Source of the DNA: Stenotrophomonas sp. SAU14A_NAIMI4_5 | GTDB lineage: Bacteria > Pseudomonadota > Gammaproteobacteria > Xanthomonadales > Xanthomonadaceae | Assembly: GCF_003086795.1 (NCBI RefSeq) | Contig: NZ_CP026003.1 | Location: 4,475,179-4,539,178 of the forward strand | Direction: 5' to 3' | DNA: 64,000 nt | Shown: piece by piece, positions 38,490 through 48,700 of the stretch | Numbering within the stretch: the first letter of the stretch is position 1 | How the letters are laid out: every line of letters begins with the position of its first letter | Position numbers and translations under genes: made by a program | The notes under the pieces: generated by a model | The model's input: the letters and a program-made list of their open reading frames with translations, nothing else | What the model was told of the DNA's origin: nothing | Databases searched by the model: none

Positions 38490-40658
38490 TCAGGGCTGGG
38501 GCTGGCTGGACAGCACCTGCACCAGCACGTGGCGGCCGCCCGGGGCCACGGTCACGACATCCGGACCGGCGTTTGCAGCCTCCAGGCAGACGTACTCGCG
38601 CCAGCCATCGCCAACGTCGGCCATCTTCGCCGCCGCTTCAGCGCCGGGGTTCCAGGCCACCAGCGCGCGGCTGCCTTCGGTGCGCAGTTCGATGCGGCGC
38701 TTGAGCACCGGGTCGCGCAGCACGTAGCGGCCGCCGGCCGGGCTGTAGATGCGGTCGCTGCGGCCCGGATCGCGCGGATCGCGCAGGGACCACGGCCCCT
38801 GCTGGCGGCGGGTCTGGGCGTAGTCCTCGTACTTGTCCTGGTAGGTCACCCCGTCCACGCCGTCCACTTCCACGCGGGTGGCGTCGCCCACGCGGAAGTA
38901 GTTGTGCAGGGCCTGGGTGAAGGTGGCCGGTGCGCTGCCGGTGTTCTCGGTGACCAGCTGCTGGCGCAGTTCGCGGCCCACGCGCACGGTCATGCTCAGG
39001 CGCAGGCCGAGATCCTGCAGCGCCGGTGGCGCCAGGGTCAGCTCGATGCTGCCGTCGTCGAGGCGGCGCGCCTGCTGCAGTTCCCACGGCAGGGTGCGGA
39101 CGAAGCCGTGCGCCGGCACGTCATTGCCCTGGCCCTGGCGGCCGAAGTACGGCCAGCACACCGGGCTGCCGCCACGGATGGGGGTTGGCAGCTCGGCCCG
39201 CTTGGGCGACAGCCACATCACGTCGGGCTGGCCCTTGGGCACGAAGGACAGCAGCTGGCCGCCGAACACGCTGATGGCGGCGGTGGCTTCGGGGGTTTCC
39301 ACCAGCCAGGCATCGAGTCCCTGGAACTGGCCGCTGCTGACACCCTGGATCTGTTGCACGGTGGATCGACTCCGTAAGGCCGGCGACTGCGCGGCACTGT
39401 AGTTGGCGGGAAGACTGAAACGGGTGGGTGTGGCCGGCGTGCGCGGTTCGGCCTGCAGCGCGCGCAGGATGCGCTGGCCGGGGCGGCCATCGGCATCGGC
39501 CCAGCCCAGGCGGCGCTGCTCGACCTGGAGCGCGCGCCGGCTGGCATTGCCGATCATGCCATCGGCACTGCCGATATCGTGGCCACGGGCCAGCAGCAGG
39601 GTCTGCAGCTGGCGGCGCTCGTCGCGGCCGAGGCCGGGATCATCGGTGGGCCAGGCGGTCGCCAGGCCGTTGCCGCCGCGCAGGCGATCGGCCAGGGTGG
39701 CGATGGCCAGCGCGTAGCTTTCGGCGGCGTTGTAGCTGTAGATCGCATCGTAGTTGCGGAAAACCAGCAACGCCGGGCCCTTGGCACCGGCCGGCAGCAG
39801 CAGGGCCGCGCGGGCATCGGCCGGCAGGCCCTGCGGCGCGAGGGCGCTGCCATCCAGGCCGGTGATGCCCAGTGCGCGCCAGTCGGCCAGCGCGCGACGC
39901 TGGGTGCGCCCGGCCTGCGCCGTCTTGAAGCCCTCGGGAATGCGTACCTCCATGCCCCACGGCTCGCCGCTGCGCCAACCGGCGCGCTTGAGATAGTTGG
40001 CGGTGGAGGCGAGTGCGTCGGGAATGCTGGCCACCAGATCGCGGCGGCCATCGCCATCACCGTCGACGGCGATGCGCGCATAGGTGCTGGGCATGAACTG
40101 GGTGTGGCCGAAGGCGCCGGCCCAGGAACCGGTGAGTCCCTGCGCCTGCAGGTCGCCCTGCTCGATCAGCTTGATGAGCGCCAGCAGTTCGCCACGGAAG
40201 AAAGGCTGGCGACGGCCCGCACAGGACAGCGTGGCCAGCGACTGCAGCAGCGGACGCTTGCCGAACACGCGGCCATAATCGCTCTCCACGCCCCATACGG
40301 CGACGATGGTGGCCGGATCGACGCCGTACTGGGCCGATACCCGCTGCAGCAGATCACGATGCTGCTGCAGCATGGCGCGGCCATCGTCCACCCGCGGGCG
40401 ATCGACCAGGGCAGCCAGGTAATCCCAGATCGGCGTGGTGAATTCCGGCTGCGCATCCAGCAGCGGCAGCACGCTGGGGTCGGGCTGCAGGCCGGCGGTG
40501 ATGGCAGCGAAGCGATCCGCGGCGATGCCCTGCTTGGTGGCCGTGGCCTGCAGCTGCGTCATGCAGCGGGCGAAGGCCGGATCAGCGGCGGGTGTCGGTG
40601 GCGCCGTCAACGGCGCGGCCAGCGCGGCGGCCAGGCCGAGCGTGGTCATCAAGGGCAT
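38490..40658 (-). CDS. Lytic murein transglycosylase fused to D-hexose-6-phosphate mutarotase-like domain
   Basis: 722 aa in one open frame. Residues about 1-25 look like a signal peptide. About 28-330 is an MltB-type (GH103) transglycosylase with catalytic Glu125 in VWGVESDYGRVFG and GSWAGAFGHTQFMPSTY. About 345-400 is a peptidoglycan-binding-1 domain. From about 434 on it matches aldose-1-epimerase/YeaD mutarotases: AAISVFGGQLLSFVPKG, PIRGGSPVCWPYFGRQG, VPAHGFVRTLPW with the catalytic His, and CLEAAN with the catalytic Glu. The two activities normally belong to different compartments. A GTG at 39359 with ACGGAG upstream could start a separate 289-residue mutarotase, the usual length, so one transcript may give two proteins. 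No internal stop or frameshift is seen. Confidence 0.8.
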   Translation of the reverse strand: MPLMTTLGLAAALAAPLTAPPTPAADPAFARCMTQLQATATKQGIAADRFAAITAGLQPDPSVLPLLDAQPEFTTPIWDYLAALVDRPRVDDGRAMLQQHRDLLQRVSAQYGVDPATIVAVWGVESDYGRVFGKRPLLQSLATLSCAGRRQPFFRGELLALIKLIEQGDLQAQGLTGSWAGAFGHTQFMPSTYARIAVDGDGDGRRDLVASIPDALASTANYLKRAGWRSGEPWGMEVRIPEGFKTAQAGRTQRRALADWRALGITGLDGSALAPQGLPADARAALLLPAGAKGPALLVFRNYDAIYSYNAAESYALAIATLADRLRGGNGLATAWPTDDPGLGRDERRQLQTLLLARGHDIGSADGMIGNASRRALQVEQRRLGWADADGRPGQRILRALQAEPRTPATPTRFSLPANYSAAQSPALRSRSTVQQIQGVSSGQFQGLDAWLVETPEATAAISVFGGQLLSFVPKGQPDVMWLSPKRAELPTPIRGGSPVCWPYFGRQGQGNDVPAHGFVRTLPWELQQARRLDDGSIELTLAPPALQDLGLRLSMTVRVGRELRQQLVTENTGSAPATFTQALHNYFRVGDATRVEVDGVDGVTYQDKYEDYAQTRRQQGPWSLRDPRDPGRSDRIYSPAGGRYVLRDPVLKRRIELRTEGSRALVAWNPGAEAAAKMADVGDGWREYVCLEAANAGPDVVTVAPGGRHVLVQVLSSQPQP

Positions 40659-40736
40659 GGCGTCCTCCGTGTTGCCGGTGCTGGAGCCATGTTAGCGCGG
40701 GCAGACGGTCTGGCAGGCGCGAGGCATGGCCCGGCG

Positions 40737-41723
40737 CTACCGATGCGCAGCGGAGGCGCGCAGCAGGCGCAGGCCGTACGCCGGATCGGACGCATTCCAG
40801 TGGGCGATGGTTTCCAGCCCGGCCTGCTGCAGCAGGTGGTTGAAGCTGGCATCGGTGTACTTGTGGCTGTACTCGACCCGGATCGGTTCGCCGGCCTGGA
40901 AGTGGAAGGTCTGACCGTCCAGGTGCACGTCCTGCTCGCGCTGGCTGACCAGGTCGGTTTCGATGCGCAGGCGCGCGGTGCTGTAGCGGGCCTGGTGGCG
41001 GAAGCCATCGAGATCGAAATCGCTGCCGACCTCGCGGTTGAGGCGGGCCAGCAGGTTGAGGGTGAAGGCGGCGGTGATGCCGTCGGCATCGTTGTAGGCG
41101 GCCTCGATCAGCGCCGGGTCCTTGTGCAGGTCGATGCCGACCAGCGCCAGGCCGTCACCGCCCATGGTCTGGCGCATCGCGCGCAGCAGGGCGATGGCCT
41201 CTTCGCCGGCGAAGTTGCCCAGGGTGGAACCGGGGAAGAACAACAGGCGCCGCGCCGCCTGGCGTTCCGGTTCGGGGACCTGCACCGGGCGGGTGAAGTC
41301 GGCGCAGACCGGCAGCATCTCCACCTTCGGCAGCGCCGGGGCGAGGTGGTCGATGCTGGACAGCAGCGCGGCGCGCGAGATCTCGATGGGGGTGTAGGCC
41401 ACCGGATCGTGCAGGGCGGCCAGCAGCAGGGCGGTCTTGCGGCCGCTGCCACTGCCCAGTTCGACCACGTGGGCATGGGCGCCGACGGCGCTGGCGATTT
41501 CCGGCAGCACCCTGTCGAGCAGTGCCAGTTCGGTGCGCGTGGGGTAGTACTCGCGGGTGTGAGTGATCTGCTCGAACAGGCGCGAGCCACGCGCGTCGTA
41601 GAAATACTTGGACGGCAGCTGGCGCGCGGCGCACGAAAGGCCGGCCACGGCGTCGGCCATGATCTGCTGGCGGCCGGGGGTGAGGTCGGTCAGCGCCTGC
41701 AGCGCGTCCTGCACGGTACTCAT
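40737..41723 (-). CDS. egtD: L-histidine N-alpha-methyltransferase EgtD
   Basis: 328 aa. It trimethylates histidine to hercynine using SAM, the first step of ergothioneine synthesis. SAM motif VVELGSGSGRKTALLL, substrate-site segments LPSKYFYDARGSRLFEQI and REYYPTRTE, and the C-terminal YSHKYT with its conserved Tyr/Glu surroundings are visible. The ATG at 41723 overlaps egtB by 4 bp (ATGA), showing co-translation. Confidence 0.93.
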   Translation of the reverse strand: MSTVQDALQALTDLTPGRQQIMADAVAGLSCAARQLPSKYFYDARGSRLFEQITHTREYYPTRTELALLDRVLPEIASAVGAHAHVVELGSGSGRKTALLLAALHDPVAYTPIEISRAALLSSIDHLAPALPKVEMLPVCADFTRPVQVPEPERQAARRLLFFPGSTLGNFAGEEAIALLRAMRQTMGGDGLALVGIDLHKDPALIEAAYNDADGITAAFTLNLLARLNREVGSDFDLDGFRHQARYSTARLRIETDLVSQREQDVHLDGQTFHFQAGEPIRVEYSHKYTDASFNHLLQQAGLETIAHWNASDPAYGLRLLRASAAHR

Positions 41724-43030
41724 GGAAGATCCCTCGCCAGGCGCACGCCGGAGAACTGCCAGCGCGCCGGTGGATTGAAGAAGTTGCGGTAACTGCTGCG
41801 GACGTGGCCGCGCGGGGTGGCGCAGCTGCCGCCGCGCAACACCCACTGGCCACACATGAATTTGCCGTTGTATTCGCCCAGATTGCCGCCGAAGGGCTGG
41901 AAGCCGGGGTAGGCGCCATAGGCGCTGGAGGTCCATTCCCAGACATCGCCGAACAGCTGGCGCAGGCCCGTGCCCTGCCCTGCATGAGGATGCAGCTGGT
42001 CGTCGTCGGCGAAGTGGCCGCTGGGCGGCTGCGTGGCGGCGACCGCTTCCCATTCGAATTCGGTCGGCAGCCGTGCCTCATGCCAACGCGCGCAGGCGTC
42101 GGCTTCGTAATAGCTGAGGTGGCAGACCGGCGCATGTGGATCGAGCGCGCGCCAGCCGCCGAGGGTGTACTCGCGCTGCAGGTCGTCGTGCCAGTACAGC
42201 GGGTGCTGCCAGCCCTCGGCCTCGCACAGGGCCCAGCCTTCGCTGAGCCACCAGCGCGGATCGCGGTAGCCGCCGGCATCGACGAAGGCGCGGTACTCGC
42301 CGTTGCTGAGCGGGCGCTCGGCGATGGCGTGTGCGGGAACAAGTACGCGGTGCGGCGGCGATTCGTTGTCGTAGGCGAAGGGCGCGTGCTGCGGCCAGCG
42401 CGCTGCGCCGACGCTGACGATGCTTTCTTCCCGTGCAACCCAGCCCTGTGCGCTGGCCGCGCTGGTGACCGCCGCGAGGTCTTCGCGATAGGGCGGCTGC
42501 AGCGGGTTGCACCACAGCGCGTGCTTGATGTCGGTCAGCAGCAGTTCCTGGTGCTGCTGTTCGTGCTGCAGGCCCAGCTGCAGGTGCTGCAGCGCCTCTT
42601 CACCGAGATCGCCATCGGCCAGGCGCGCCAGCACCTGCTCATCGACGTGCCGGCGATAGTCGCGCACCTGCTGCAGCGAGGGCCGCGACAGCAGGCCACG
42701 GCGTGGGCGGGCATGGGCCGGGCCGAGGCTCTTGTAGTAACTGTTGAACAGGAAATCCCAGGCCGGATCCCACGGCTGGTGGCCACGTACGCTGGCCAGC
42801 ACGAAGCGCTCGAAGAACCAGGTGGTGTGGGCCAGGTGCCATTTGGTCGGGCTGGCATCGTCCATGCTCTGCAGCATCGCGTCTTCGGCGCTGAGCGGTG
42901 CGGCCAGCTGCTGGCTGCGTCCACGCACGTGGGCGAAGTGGCTGGCGAGTTCACGCTGCGGGGCAGCGACGGCGAGGGTTGCGCTGTCCATGGGCCCAGC
43001 TTCGGCTGCCACGGGTGAGCGCGATGTCAT
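41720..43030 (-). CDS. egtB: Ergothioneine biosynthesis protein EgtB (sulfoxide synthase)
   Basis: 436 aa. A DinB-like N-terminal domain supplies the iron ligands: His in KWHLAHTTWFFE and HEQQHQE at about residues 155-161. The C-terminal formylglycine-enzyme-like domain (about 205-430) holds DVWEWTSSAYGAYPGF and WVLRGGSCATP. EgtB joins hercynine to a thiol donor and oxygen. With no egtA or egtC nearby, cysteine may be the donor, as in some non-actinobacterial pathways. Start may be 43030 or the ATG at 42991 (MDSATLAV). Confidence 0.92.
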   Translation of the reverse strand: MTSRSPVAAEAGPMDSATLAVAAPQRELASHFAHVRGRSQQLAAPLSAEDAMLQSMDDASPTKWHLAHTTWFFERFVLASVRGHQPWDPAWDFLFNSYYKSLGPAHARPRRGLLSRPSLQQVRDYRRHVDEQVLARLADGDLGEEALQHLQLGLQHEQQHQELLLTDIKHALWCNPLQPPYREDLAAVTSAASAQGWVAREESIVSVGAARWPQHAPFAYDNESPPHRVLVPAHAIAERPLSNGEYRAFVDAGGYRDPRWWLSEGWALCEAEGWQHPLYWHDDLQREYTLGGWRALDPHAPVCHLSYYEADACARWHEARLPTEFEWEAVAATQPPSGHFADDDQLHPHAGQGTGLRQLFGDVWEWTSSAYGAYPGFQPFGGNLGEYNGKFMCGQWVLRGGSCATPRGHVRSSYRNFFNPPARWQFSGVRLARDLP

Positions 43031-43133
43031 CGCATGGCGTCAGCGCATTCACATCGCGCCCATTCAAGAACCCTGCGCCAACGCCGCTAACGGCAGTGCT
43101 GCGGCCGTGTAGTGACCGCGCTGGAATTACCGC

Positions 43134-44438
43134 TTGTCCGATCATCCGCTCCGCCAGCCTGCGCATTACCTGTTCGTGCTGCCCGCCCTGCTGGTCGCAC
43201 TGGTGCTGTGGGCCACCCTGGGCAACGAGGATGTCGGCCGCGCCGGCCAGCGCGTGCTGCCCTGGTTGCTGGCCTGCCTGGGCGCGGGGCTGGCGCTGAT
43301 GTACAACCAGGTGCGCACGCTGTGCCTGTTGCTGCTGGTGGCGGCCGTGTTCACGGTGCTGCACCCGGACCTGGCCCACTACCTGCGGCTGGGCTACGTC
43401 AGCCCGCTGACGCCGCTGCGCTTCCATGCGGTATCCACCTGGCTGCCACTGCTGTTTGCCGTGCATGCGCTGTGGCCCGAGCGTGGCCGGCGCCGCCAGG
43501 ACCTGCTGCTGCGCGGGATCGGCAGCGGCACCCTGCTGGCGATCTTCATCCTGCTGGCCGCGCAGCAGCCGCAGGACATGCATGACCTGCTGTCGAACCG
43601 GCACTTCGCGTGGATTCCGAGCGACTGGAATGCGCTGGCGCAGCTGCCGGCCCTGCTGTTCCTGGCGGCGACCGCTGCGCTGGGCTGGCAGGCCTGGCGG
43701 CGGCCGCGCCCCCTGCACACGGCGATGCTGCTGGCGCTGCTGTGCCTGTGGTGGATGCTGCCGCGCATCTTCCTGCAGCCGGCGCTGCTGCCGGCGCTGA
43801 GCGTGGCCGCACTGCTGCTGATGCTGGGCGCCGCCCTGCAGGAATCCTTCCACATGGCATTCCGCGATGAGCTGACCGGACTGCCGGGGCGGCGCGCCTT
43901 CAACGAAACCCTGCAGCGTGCCGCCGGCACCTACAGCATCGCGATGGTGGACGTGGACCACTTCAAGAAGTTCAACGACACCCACGGCCACGACACCGGC
44001 GATGACGTGCTGAAGCTGGTGGCCTCGCGGCTGGCGCGGGTGGGCGATGGCGGCCGCGCGTTCCGCTATGGCGGCGAGGAGTTCGCGGTGGTGTTCCTGG
44101 ACCGCGCGGCGCCGGCCTGCGTGGATGCGGTGGAAGCGCTGAGGCAGAGCATCGAGGACAGCCGCATGCAGCTGCGCGACCGCAGCACGCGCAGCCGTGA
44201 CGACGCGGCCGGGCAGCAGCAGCGCGGCCGCGGCGGCAGCGGCCAGGTGGTGCAGGTGACGGTGAGCATCGGCCTGGCCGACAGCCGCATCGATGCGCGC
44301 CCGGCCGGGGTGGTCAAGGCCGCCGACCAGGCGCTGTATGCGGCCAAGGAAGAAGGCCGCAACCGGGTCTGCGCGCACGGCGGCCAGCGCGTGCTGGCGG
44401 TGCGCGGCGGCGCCGAGGCTCAGACCGCGTCGAGGTAG
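43134..44438 (+). CDS. Membrane-anchored diguanylate cyclase (GGDEF)
   Basis: 434 aa with about seven N-terminal hydrophobic segments (residues 10-240), then a GGDEF domain (about 250-420): [36 protein letters not shown] and the active loop GGEEF at 313-317, so it should make c-di-GMP. The RxxD inhibition site five residues before the loop is missing (the only RxxD is offset by two). A low-complexity insert (about 355-375) lies before the last strand. The start is TTG at 43134. It overlaps the convergent YchJ gene by 19 bp and is divergent from egtB. Confidence 0.87.
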   Translation: MSDHPLRQPAHYLFVLPALLVALVLWATLGNEDVGRAGQRVLPWLLACLGAGLALMYNQVRTLCLLLLVAAVFTVLHPDLAHYLRLGYVSPLTPLRFHAVSTWLPLLFAVHALWPERGRRRQDLLLRGIGSGTLLAIFILLAAQQPQDMHDLLSNRHFAWIPSDWNALAQLPALLFLAATAALGWQAWRRPRPLHTAMLLALLCLWWMLPRIFLQPALLPALSVAALLLMLGAALQESFHMAFRDELTGLPGRRAFNETLQRAAGTYSIAMVDVDHFKKFNDTHGHDTGDDVLKLVASRLARVGDGGRAFRYGGEEFAVVFLDRAAPACVDAVEALRQSIEDSRMQLRDRSTRSRDDAAGQQQRGRGGSGQVVQVTVSIGLADSRIDARPAGVVKAADQALYAAKEEGRNRVCAHGGQRVLAVRGGAEAQTASR

Positions 44439-44812
44439 TACCAGCGGCCGTCGATGCGCAGGAAGCGGCTGTGCTCGGTCATCCGCACCGCGCTTCCACC
44501 GCCGATGCGGTAGCGGGCGGTGAAGCGCACTTCGGCGCTGTCGGGGCCGGTGACGGTGTGATCGTTCACGGTCAGGCCCAGCCACTGGGTGCGCTGGCCT
44601 GTTGCCTCGTCCAGCGAAAGTTCGGCCGGGCGCGTGTCCGGGTGCCAGGTCTGGCGCAGGTAGTCGGCCAGCTGGCGTACGTAGGCGCTGTAGCGCGAAC
44701 GCATCAGGCGCTCGGCATCCGGGGCGGCCTCGCCAGCGTGGTAGCGGCCGCAGCAGGCGGCGTAGTCGGCGGGCAGGCCGCAGGGACAGGGATCGGCGGG
44801 GATGCGGGTCAT
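44420..44812 (-). CDS. YchJ-family SEC-C motif protein
   Basis: 130 aa. The N-terminal [17 protein letters not shown] is a SEC-C zinc knuckle, and the rest ([17 protein letters not shown] to [13 protein letters not shown]) is the NTF2-like YchJ fold. Usually small cytosolic proteins of unknown role. The ATG at 44812 ([12 protein letters not shown]) is chosen because the zinc motif starts 8 residues in. The 3' end overlaps the GGDEF gene. Confidence 0.88.
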   Translation of the reverse strand: MTRIPADPCPCGLPADYAACCGRYHAGEAAPDAERLMRSRYSAYVRQLADYLRQTWHPDTRPAELSLDEATGQRTQWLGLTVNDHTVTGPDSAEVRFTARYRIGGGSAVRMTEHSRFLRIDGRWYYLDAV

Positions 44813-44861
44813 GCCGGTATTGTCGCGCGGTACGCGGCCAGCATCCATCGGCGATAGGCGT

Positions 44862-45674
44862 ATGCTGTCGCCCCCCATCCAAGTGTCGATCGCCGTGCTG
44901 GAACTGGTTCCCCCTGAGTTGTGGTGGTTGGTGGTGATTGCCTTCATCGCCGGCCTGGTCGATGCGGCAGTGGGCGGCGGCGGCCTGGTGCAGCTGCCGG
45001 GCCTGTTCACGGTGCTGCCGCAGCAGACGCCGGCCATGCTGTTCGGCACCAACAAGTTCAGTTCGATGTTCGGCACCGGCGCGGCCGCCTGGCGCTATGC
45101 GCGCAACGTGCGCTTCCCGTGGAAACCGGTGCTGTTCGCCGCCGGCACTGCCTTCATCTTCTCCTTCGCTGGTGCCACCGCGGTCAGCCTGCTGCCCAAG
45201 GAGGCGGTGCGGCCGCTGGTTCTGGTGCTGCTGGTGGCGATGCTGGGCTACACGCTGTGGAAGAAGGATTTCGGTGCACTGCACCGGCCGCAGGAGATCG
45301 GCCGCCGCGAGCTGGCCATCGCGCTGGCCATCGGCGCGGCGATCGGTTTCTACGACGGCTTCTTCGGGCCGGGCACCGGCAGCTTCCTGATCTTCCTGTT
45401 CGTGCGCTTCTTCGGCCTGGATTTCCTGCGCGCCTCGGCAGCGTCGAAGGTGGTGAACCTGGCGACGAACGTGGCGGCGATCTCGTTCTTCATCCCCACC
45501 GGCAACATCCTGTGGCTGTTCGCGCTGCCGATGGCGGCGGCCAACATCTTCGGCTCGGTGGTGGGCACGCGGCTGGCGCTGAAGGGCGGCACGCCGTTCA
45601 TCCGCAAGCTGTTCGTGGGGCTGGTGGTGGTGCTGATCGCGCGGATGGCGTGGGATACGTTCCGCGGGGCGTGA
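44862..45674 (+). CDS. TSUP/TauE-SafE family permease
   Basis: About 270 aa with eight hydrophobic segments. [23 protein letters not shown] and [18 protein letters not shown] near the start, and [17 protein letters not shown] with [13 protein letters not shown] in the second half, are the duplicated motifs of the TauE/SafE family, which exports sulfite or organosulfonates. Start uncertain: ATG 44862, or GTG at 44883 or 44895, since TATGCT at 44861-44866 could itself be a -10 box. Substrate unknown. Confidence 0.85.
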   Translation: MLSPPIQVSIAVLELVPPELWWLVVIAFIAGLVDAAVGGGGLVQLPGLFTVLPQQTPAMLFGTNKFSSMFGTGAAAWRYARNVRFPWKPVLFAAGTAFIFSFAGATAVSLLPKEAVRPLVLVLLVAMLGYTLWKKDFGALHRPQEIGRRELAIALAIGAAIGFYDGFFGPGTGSFLIFLFVRFFGLDFLRASAASKVVNLATNVAAISFFIPTGNILWLFALPMAAANIFGSVVGTRLALKGGTPFIRKLFVGLVVVLIARMAWDTFRGA

Positions 45675-45681
45675 TGGTTGC

Positions 45682-45749
45682 TGCCGGCCAGCGGCCGGCA
45701 CTACCTGTGGACGGGTTCATGGCCCGGTAGTGCCGGCCGCTGGCCGGCA
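45682..45749. repeat. Facing SMAG pair
   Basis: An inverted SMAG (45682-45704) and a direct SMAG (45727-45749) face each other between two convergent genes. This is the usual dimer layout and probably ends both transcripts. It occupies the place where a jetD/mksG gene would be expected after mksB. Confidence 0.8.
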
Positions 45750-45770
45750 TTCCCGTTCCGGCCGAGGCGG

Positions 45771-48700
45771 TCAGGCCTCGGCTTCTTCCGGTTCGTTGGC
45801 CTGCTGGCGGCTGCGCTCGGGCAGCTTCAGGCGCTTGCCTTCTTCGTCGTACTCGATGAGCAGGACGCCCGAATCGTGGCGGCCGCTGATCTCGACGAAG
45901 CAGGCGCCGCCGATGAACGGCTCCAGCGTCATCACCGACTTCAGCGGGGTGGCGACCACCATCTGGAAGCCGAAGTTGTCGAAGATGTTCATCGCCAGCG
46001 CGGTGAACTCGTTGTCGGCCTTGTCGAAGGCTTCGTCGAGCACGACGGCGGCATAGCTGGGCAGCTGGCTGTCGGCGCCACCGAGCTGGTAGCGCAGCGC
46101 CGCGGCCAGGCAGGTGGTGGCCAGCTTCTGCCGCTGGCCACCGGACTTGCCGGCGCCGCTGCGGTAGATCTCGACCTGCTGGCGTGTTTCCGCGTCCAGC
46201 TCCACGCCGATGAACTCGACGTGCATGCGCACGTCCAGCACCAGCTCGCGCCAGCGCTTGTCCTCGCCTTCCTGCGAACCGAGGCGGTTGACCAGCTGGC
46301 GCAGCACGGTGAACTGCGATTCGGCCAGCTCGCGCTGTTCGGTCTGCTGCTGCGACAGCACCTCGCGCAGCTGCAGGTGGAACTCACCCACTTCCGGCAG
46401 GCGGCGGTCGCTCAGCTCGATGGTCAGCAGGGTGCCGCGGTTGAACGGCACCTGTTCCAGGCTGGCGTTGACCTCGTCCAGGCGCTGGCCGATCGACTTG
46501 CGGGCCTCGGCGCTGTGGCGCTGCAGGGCCAGCAGGTTGTTCTTGCTCTGGTTCTGCAGCAGGTCGAAGAAGCGCTCTTCATGCTGCGGCAGGCCGTCGC
46601 GCTCCAGGCGTTCCAGGCGGGCGAGGAAATCCTCGGCCGAGGCCACCGACACGGTGAAGTCGCCCGATTCTTCCGGCCACTGCTGGATGAAGCGGCGGAA
46701 GCAGCCCAGCAGCAGGTTCTCGACGCGGTTGACGTCCTGCTGCGAGGACGACAACTGTTCGTTCAGCGCGTTGCTGACCTGGCGCATGTGCGCTTCCAGC
46801 GTTTCCAGGCTGAGCGGGCCCTGCTCCTGCAGGCGCTCGGCCAGGCCGGCTTCCTGGTCTTCGGCCAGCGCCGGCAGCACCAGGGCGCGGCTCTGCTGGC
46901 GGGCACGGTCCAGGCGGTCGCGTTCGCGCACCAGCTGGCCGCGCTCGACGCGGGTGTCTTCATAGGTCCGGCGGGCCTGCTCGATATCGGCGCGCACGGC
47001 GTCGATCTGCTTGGCCAGGCGGGCCAGGTCGGCGTTGCCTTCGCGCAGGTCGCGCAGGGTGGCTTCGATATCGGCCAGGCGCTGCTGCGGCGCGGCCACG
47101 TCGATCTCGTTCCACTGGATGCCGATCAGCTCATGGCAGGCCAGGCGGCGTTCGTTGTCGCGGTCACGCTGGCCGCGCAGGCTGGCGATATCGGTATCGC
47201 AGCTGGCGATGCGCTTGGCCAGTTCCTGCGCTTCGCGCTCGAACACCACCAGCTTGTCGCGGTTGTTGAAGCCGAGGATCCAGCGGCGGCGGTCGTTCAC
47301 CGCGCTGCGGTCATCCTTCTCGAAGCGGTCGCCCGGATGCTTGACCTGGCCTTCGCGGGTGATGCCGCGGTCGACGTTGCGCAGCTGCTTGGCATCGACG
47401 CACTCGTAGTCGAAGCGCTTGCCCAGCTCGCGACGCAGCCAGCCTTCGAAGGCGTGGTCGCGCAGTTCCAGCTTGTGCAGCAGCGAACGCGCGGACGGTT
47501 CGCGGGCGAACGCATCGTCGTTGCGACGCACGCGGTAGTAGGTGAAACGCATGCCGAGGTGGGTGCGGTTCACCCAGTCGGCCACCTCGTTGTAGTGCTT
47601 GTCGTCCACCAGCAGCGACTGCGCGAAGCCACCCAGCACGCGCTCGATGGCGCCCTGCCAGTTCTGCTCCTCGGTGCGGACCTGGATCAGTTCGCCCACG
47701 AAAGGTAGCGAGGCTTCCGAAATGCCGGTTTCCTCGGCCAGGCGTGCGCGCAGCTTCTGCATCGGTGCGGGAATGCTGGACGGCGTGCGCTGCATCGCTT
47801 CCAGTTCGCCACGCACTTCGCCGAAGCGACGTTCGTCATCGCGCTTGCCGCCCAACCGTTCGCTGATCGCATCGTCCAGCGCCGCCGAAGCACGCTGGCG
47901 GTCCTGCAGTTCGTTCTGTGCGCGCTCGACCAGTTCGGAGAAACCGTGCGCGTCTTCCGGCAGTTCGGCCTGCAGGTGGCGCGCGGCCTCGCGGGCCTGC
48001 GCCTGCTTGGCCAGGCGGCGGTCGCGCTCGGCTTCGGCGCGGCCCTGCTCGCGTTCCAGTTCCTCGATGCGCTCACCGCCCTGCTGGCGGCGCTGCAGTT
48101 CCAGCTCGGCCAGGCGTTCGGTGTGGTTGTCCAGCGCCGCGCGGCGCTGGGCTTCTTCGCCCAGCAGGCCGCGGTCGCGCACGTCCATCTCGCGCAGGCG
48201 TGCTTCGATCAGCAGCTGGCGGCGGCTTTCGCGGAAGCTGTCGATGCCCAGCTTGAGGGTCTCGTCATCGCCGCGCTGGCGATGCATGTGCTTCAGTTCG
48301 GTGTAGTGCGCGCGCGCCGGCAGCAGGGTTTCCACCTGGCGACGGGCGGTGACCACCGCCTGGTGCGCGCCGTCGAGTTCGGCGAAATCGCTGATCAGGC
48401 GCTCGGCGGCATCGAAGGTGCGCGGCGTGTCCAGCATGAAGTCGCGCAGGAAGACGTTGAGGTCGCCCAGGTTCTTCGCCGACTGCGTCTTGTGCAGCAG
48501 GCGCAGCGCCATCTCGTTGTCGATGCCCAGCAGGTGGCGGAAGCGCTCGGCGTAGCCGGAGAACGTATCGAAGTGGTGGATGTCGGCCAGCTTCTGCTTC
48601 AGCTTGCGCAGGTCCAGGTCGAAGCCACCGAGGTCCTTGGCGATATCGAACGGGCGCTCGGCGATCATGTAGTGCTTGCGCACGTCGCCGGCCGAGGTGC

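Noticed and set aside
45678..47708. Long open frame opposite mksB
   Set aside because: Leu/Ala/Gln-rich shadow of the coiled-coil gene; no start signal or motif.
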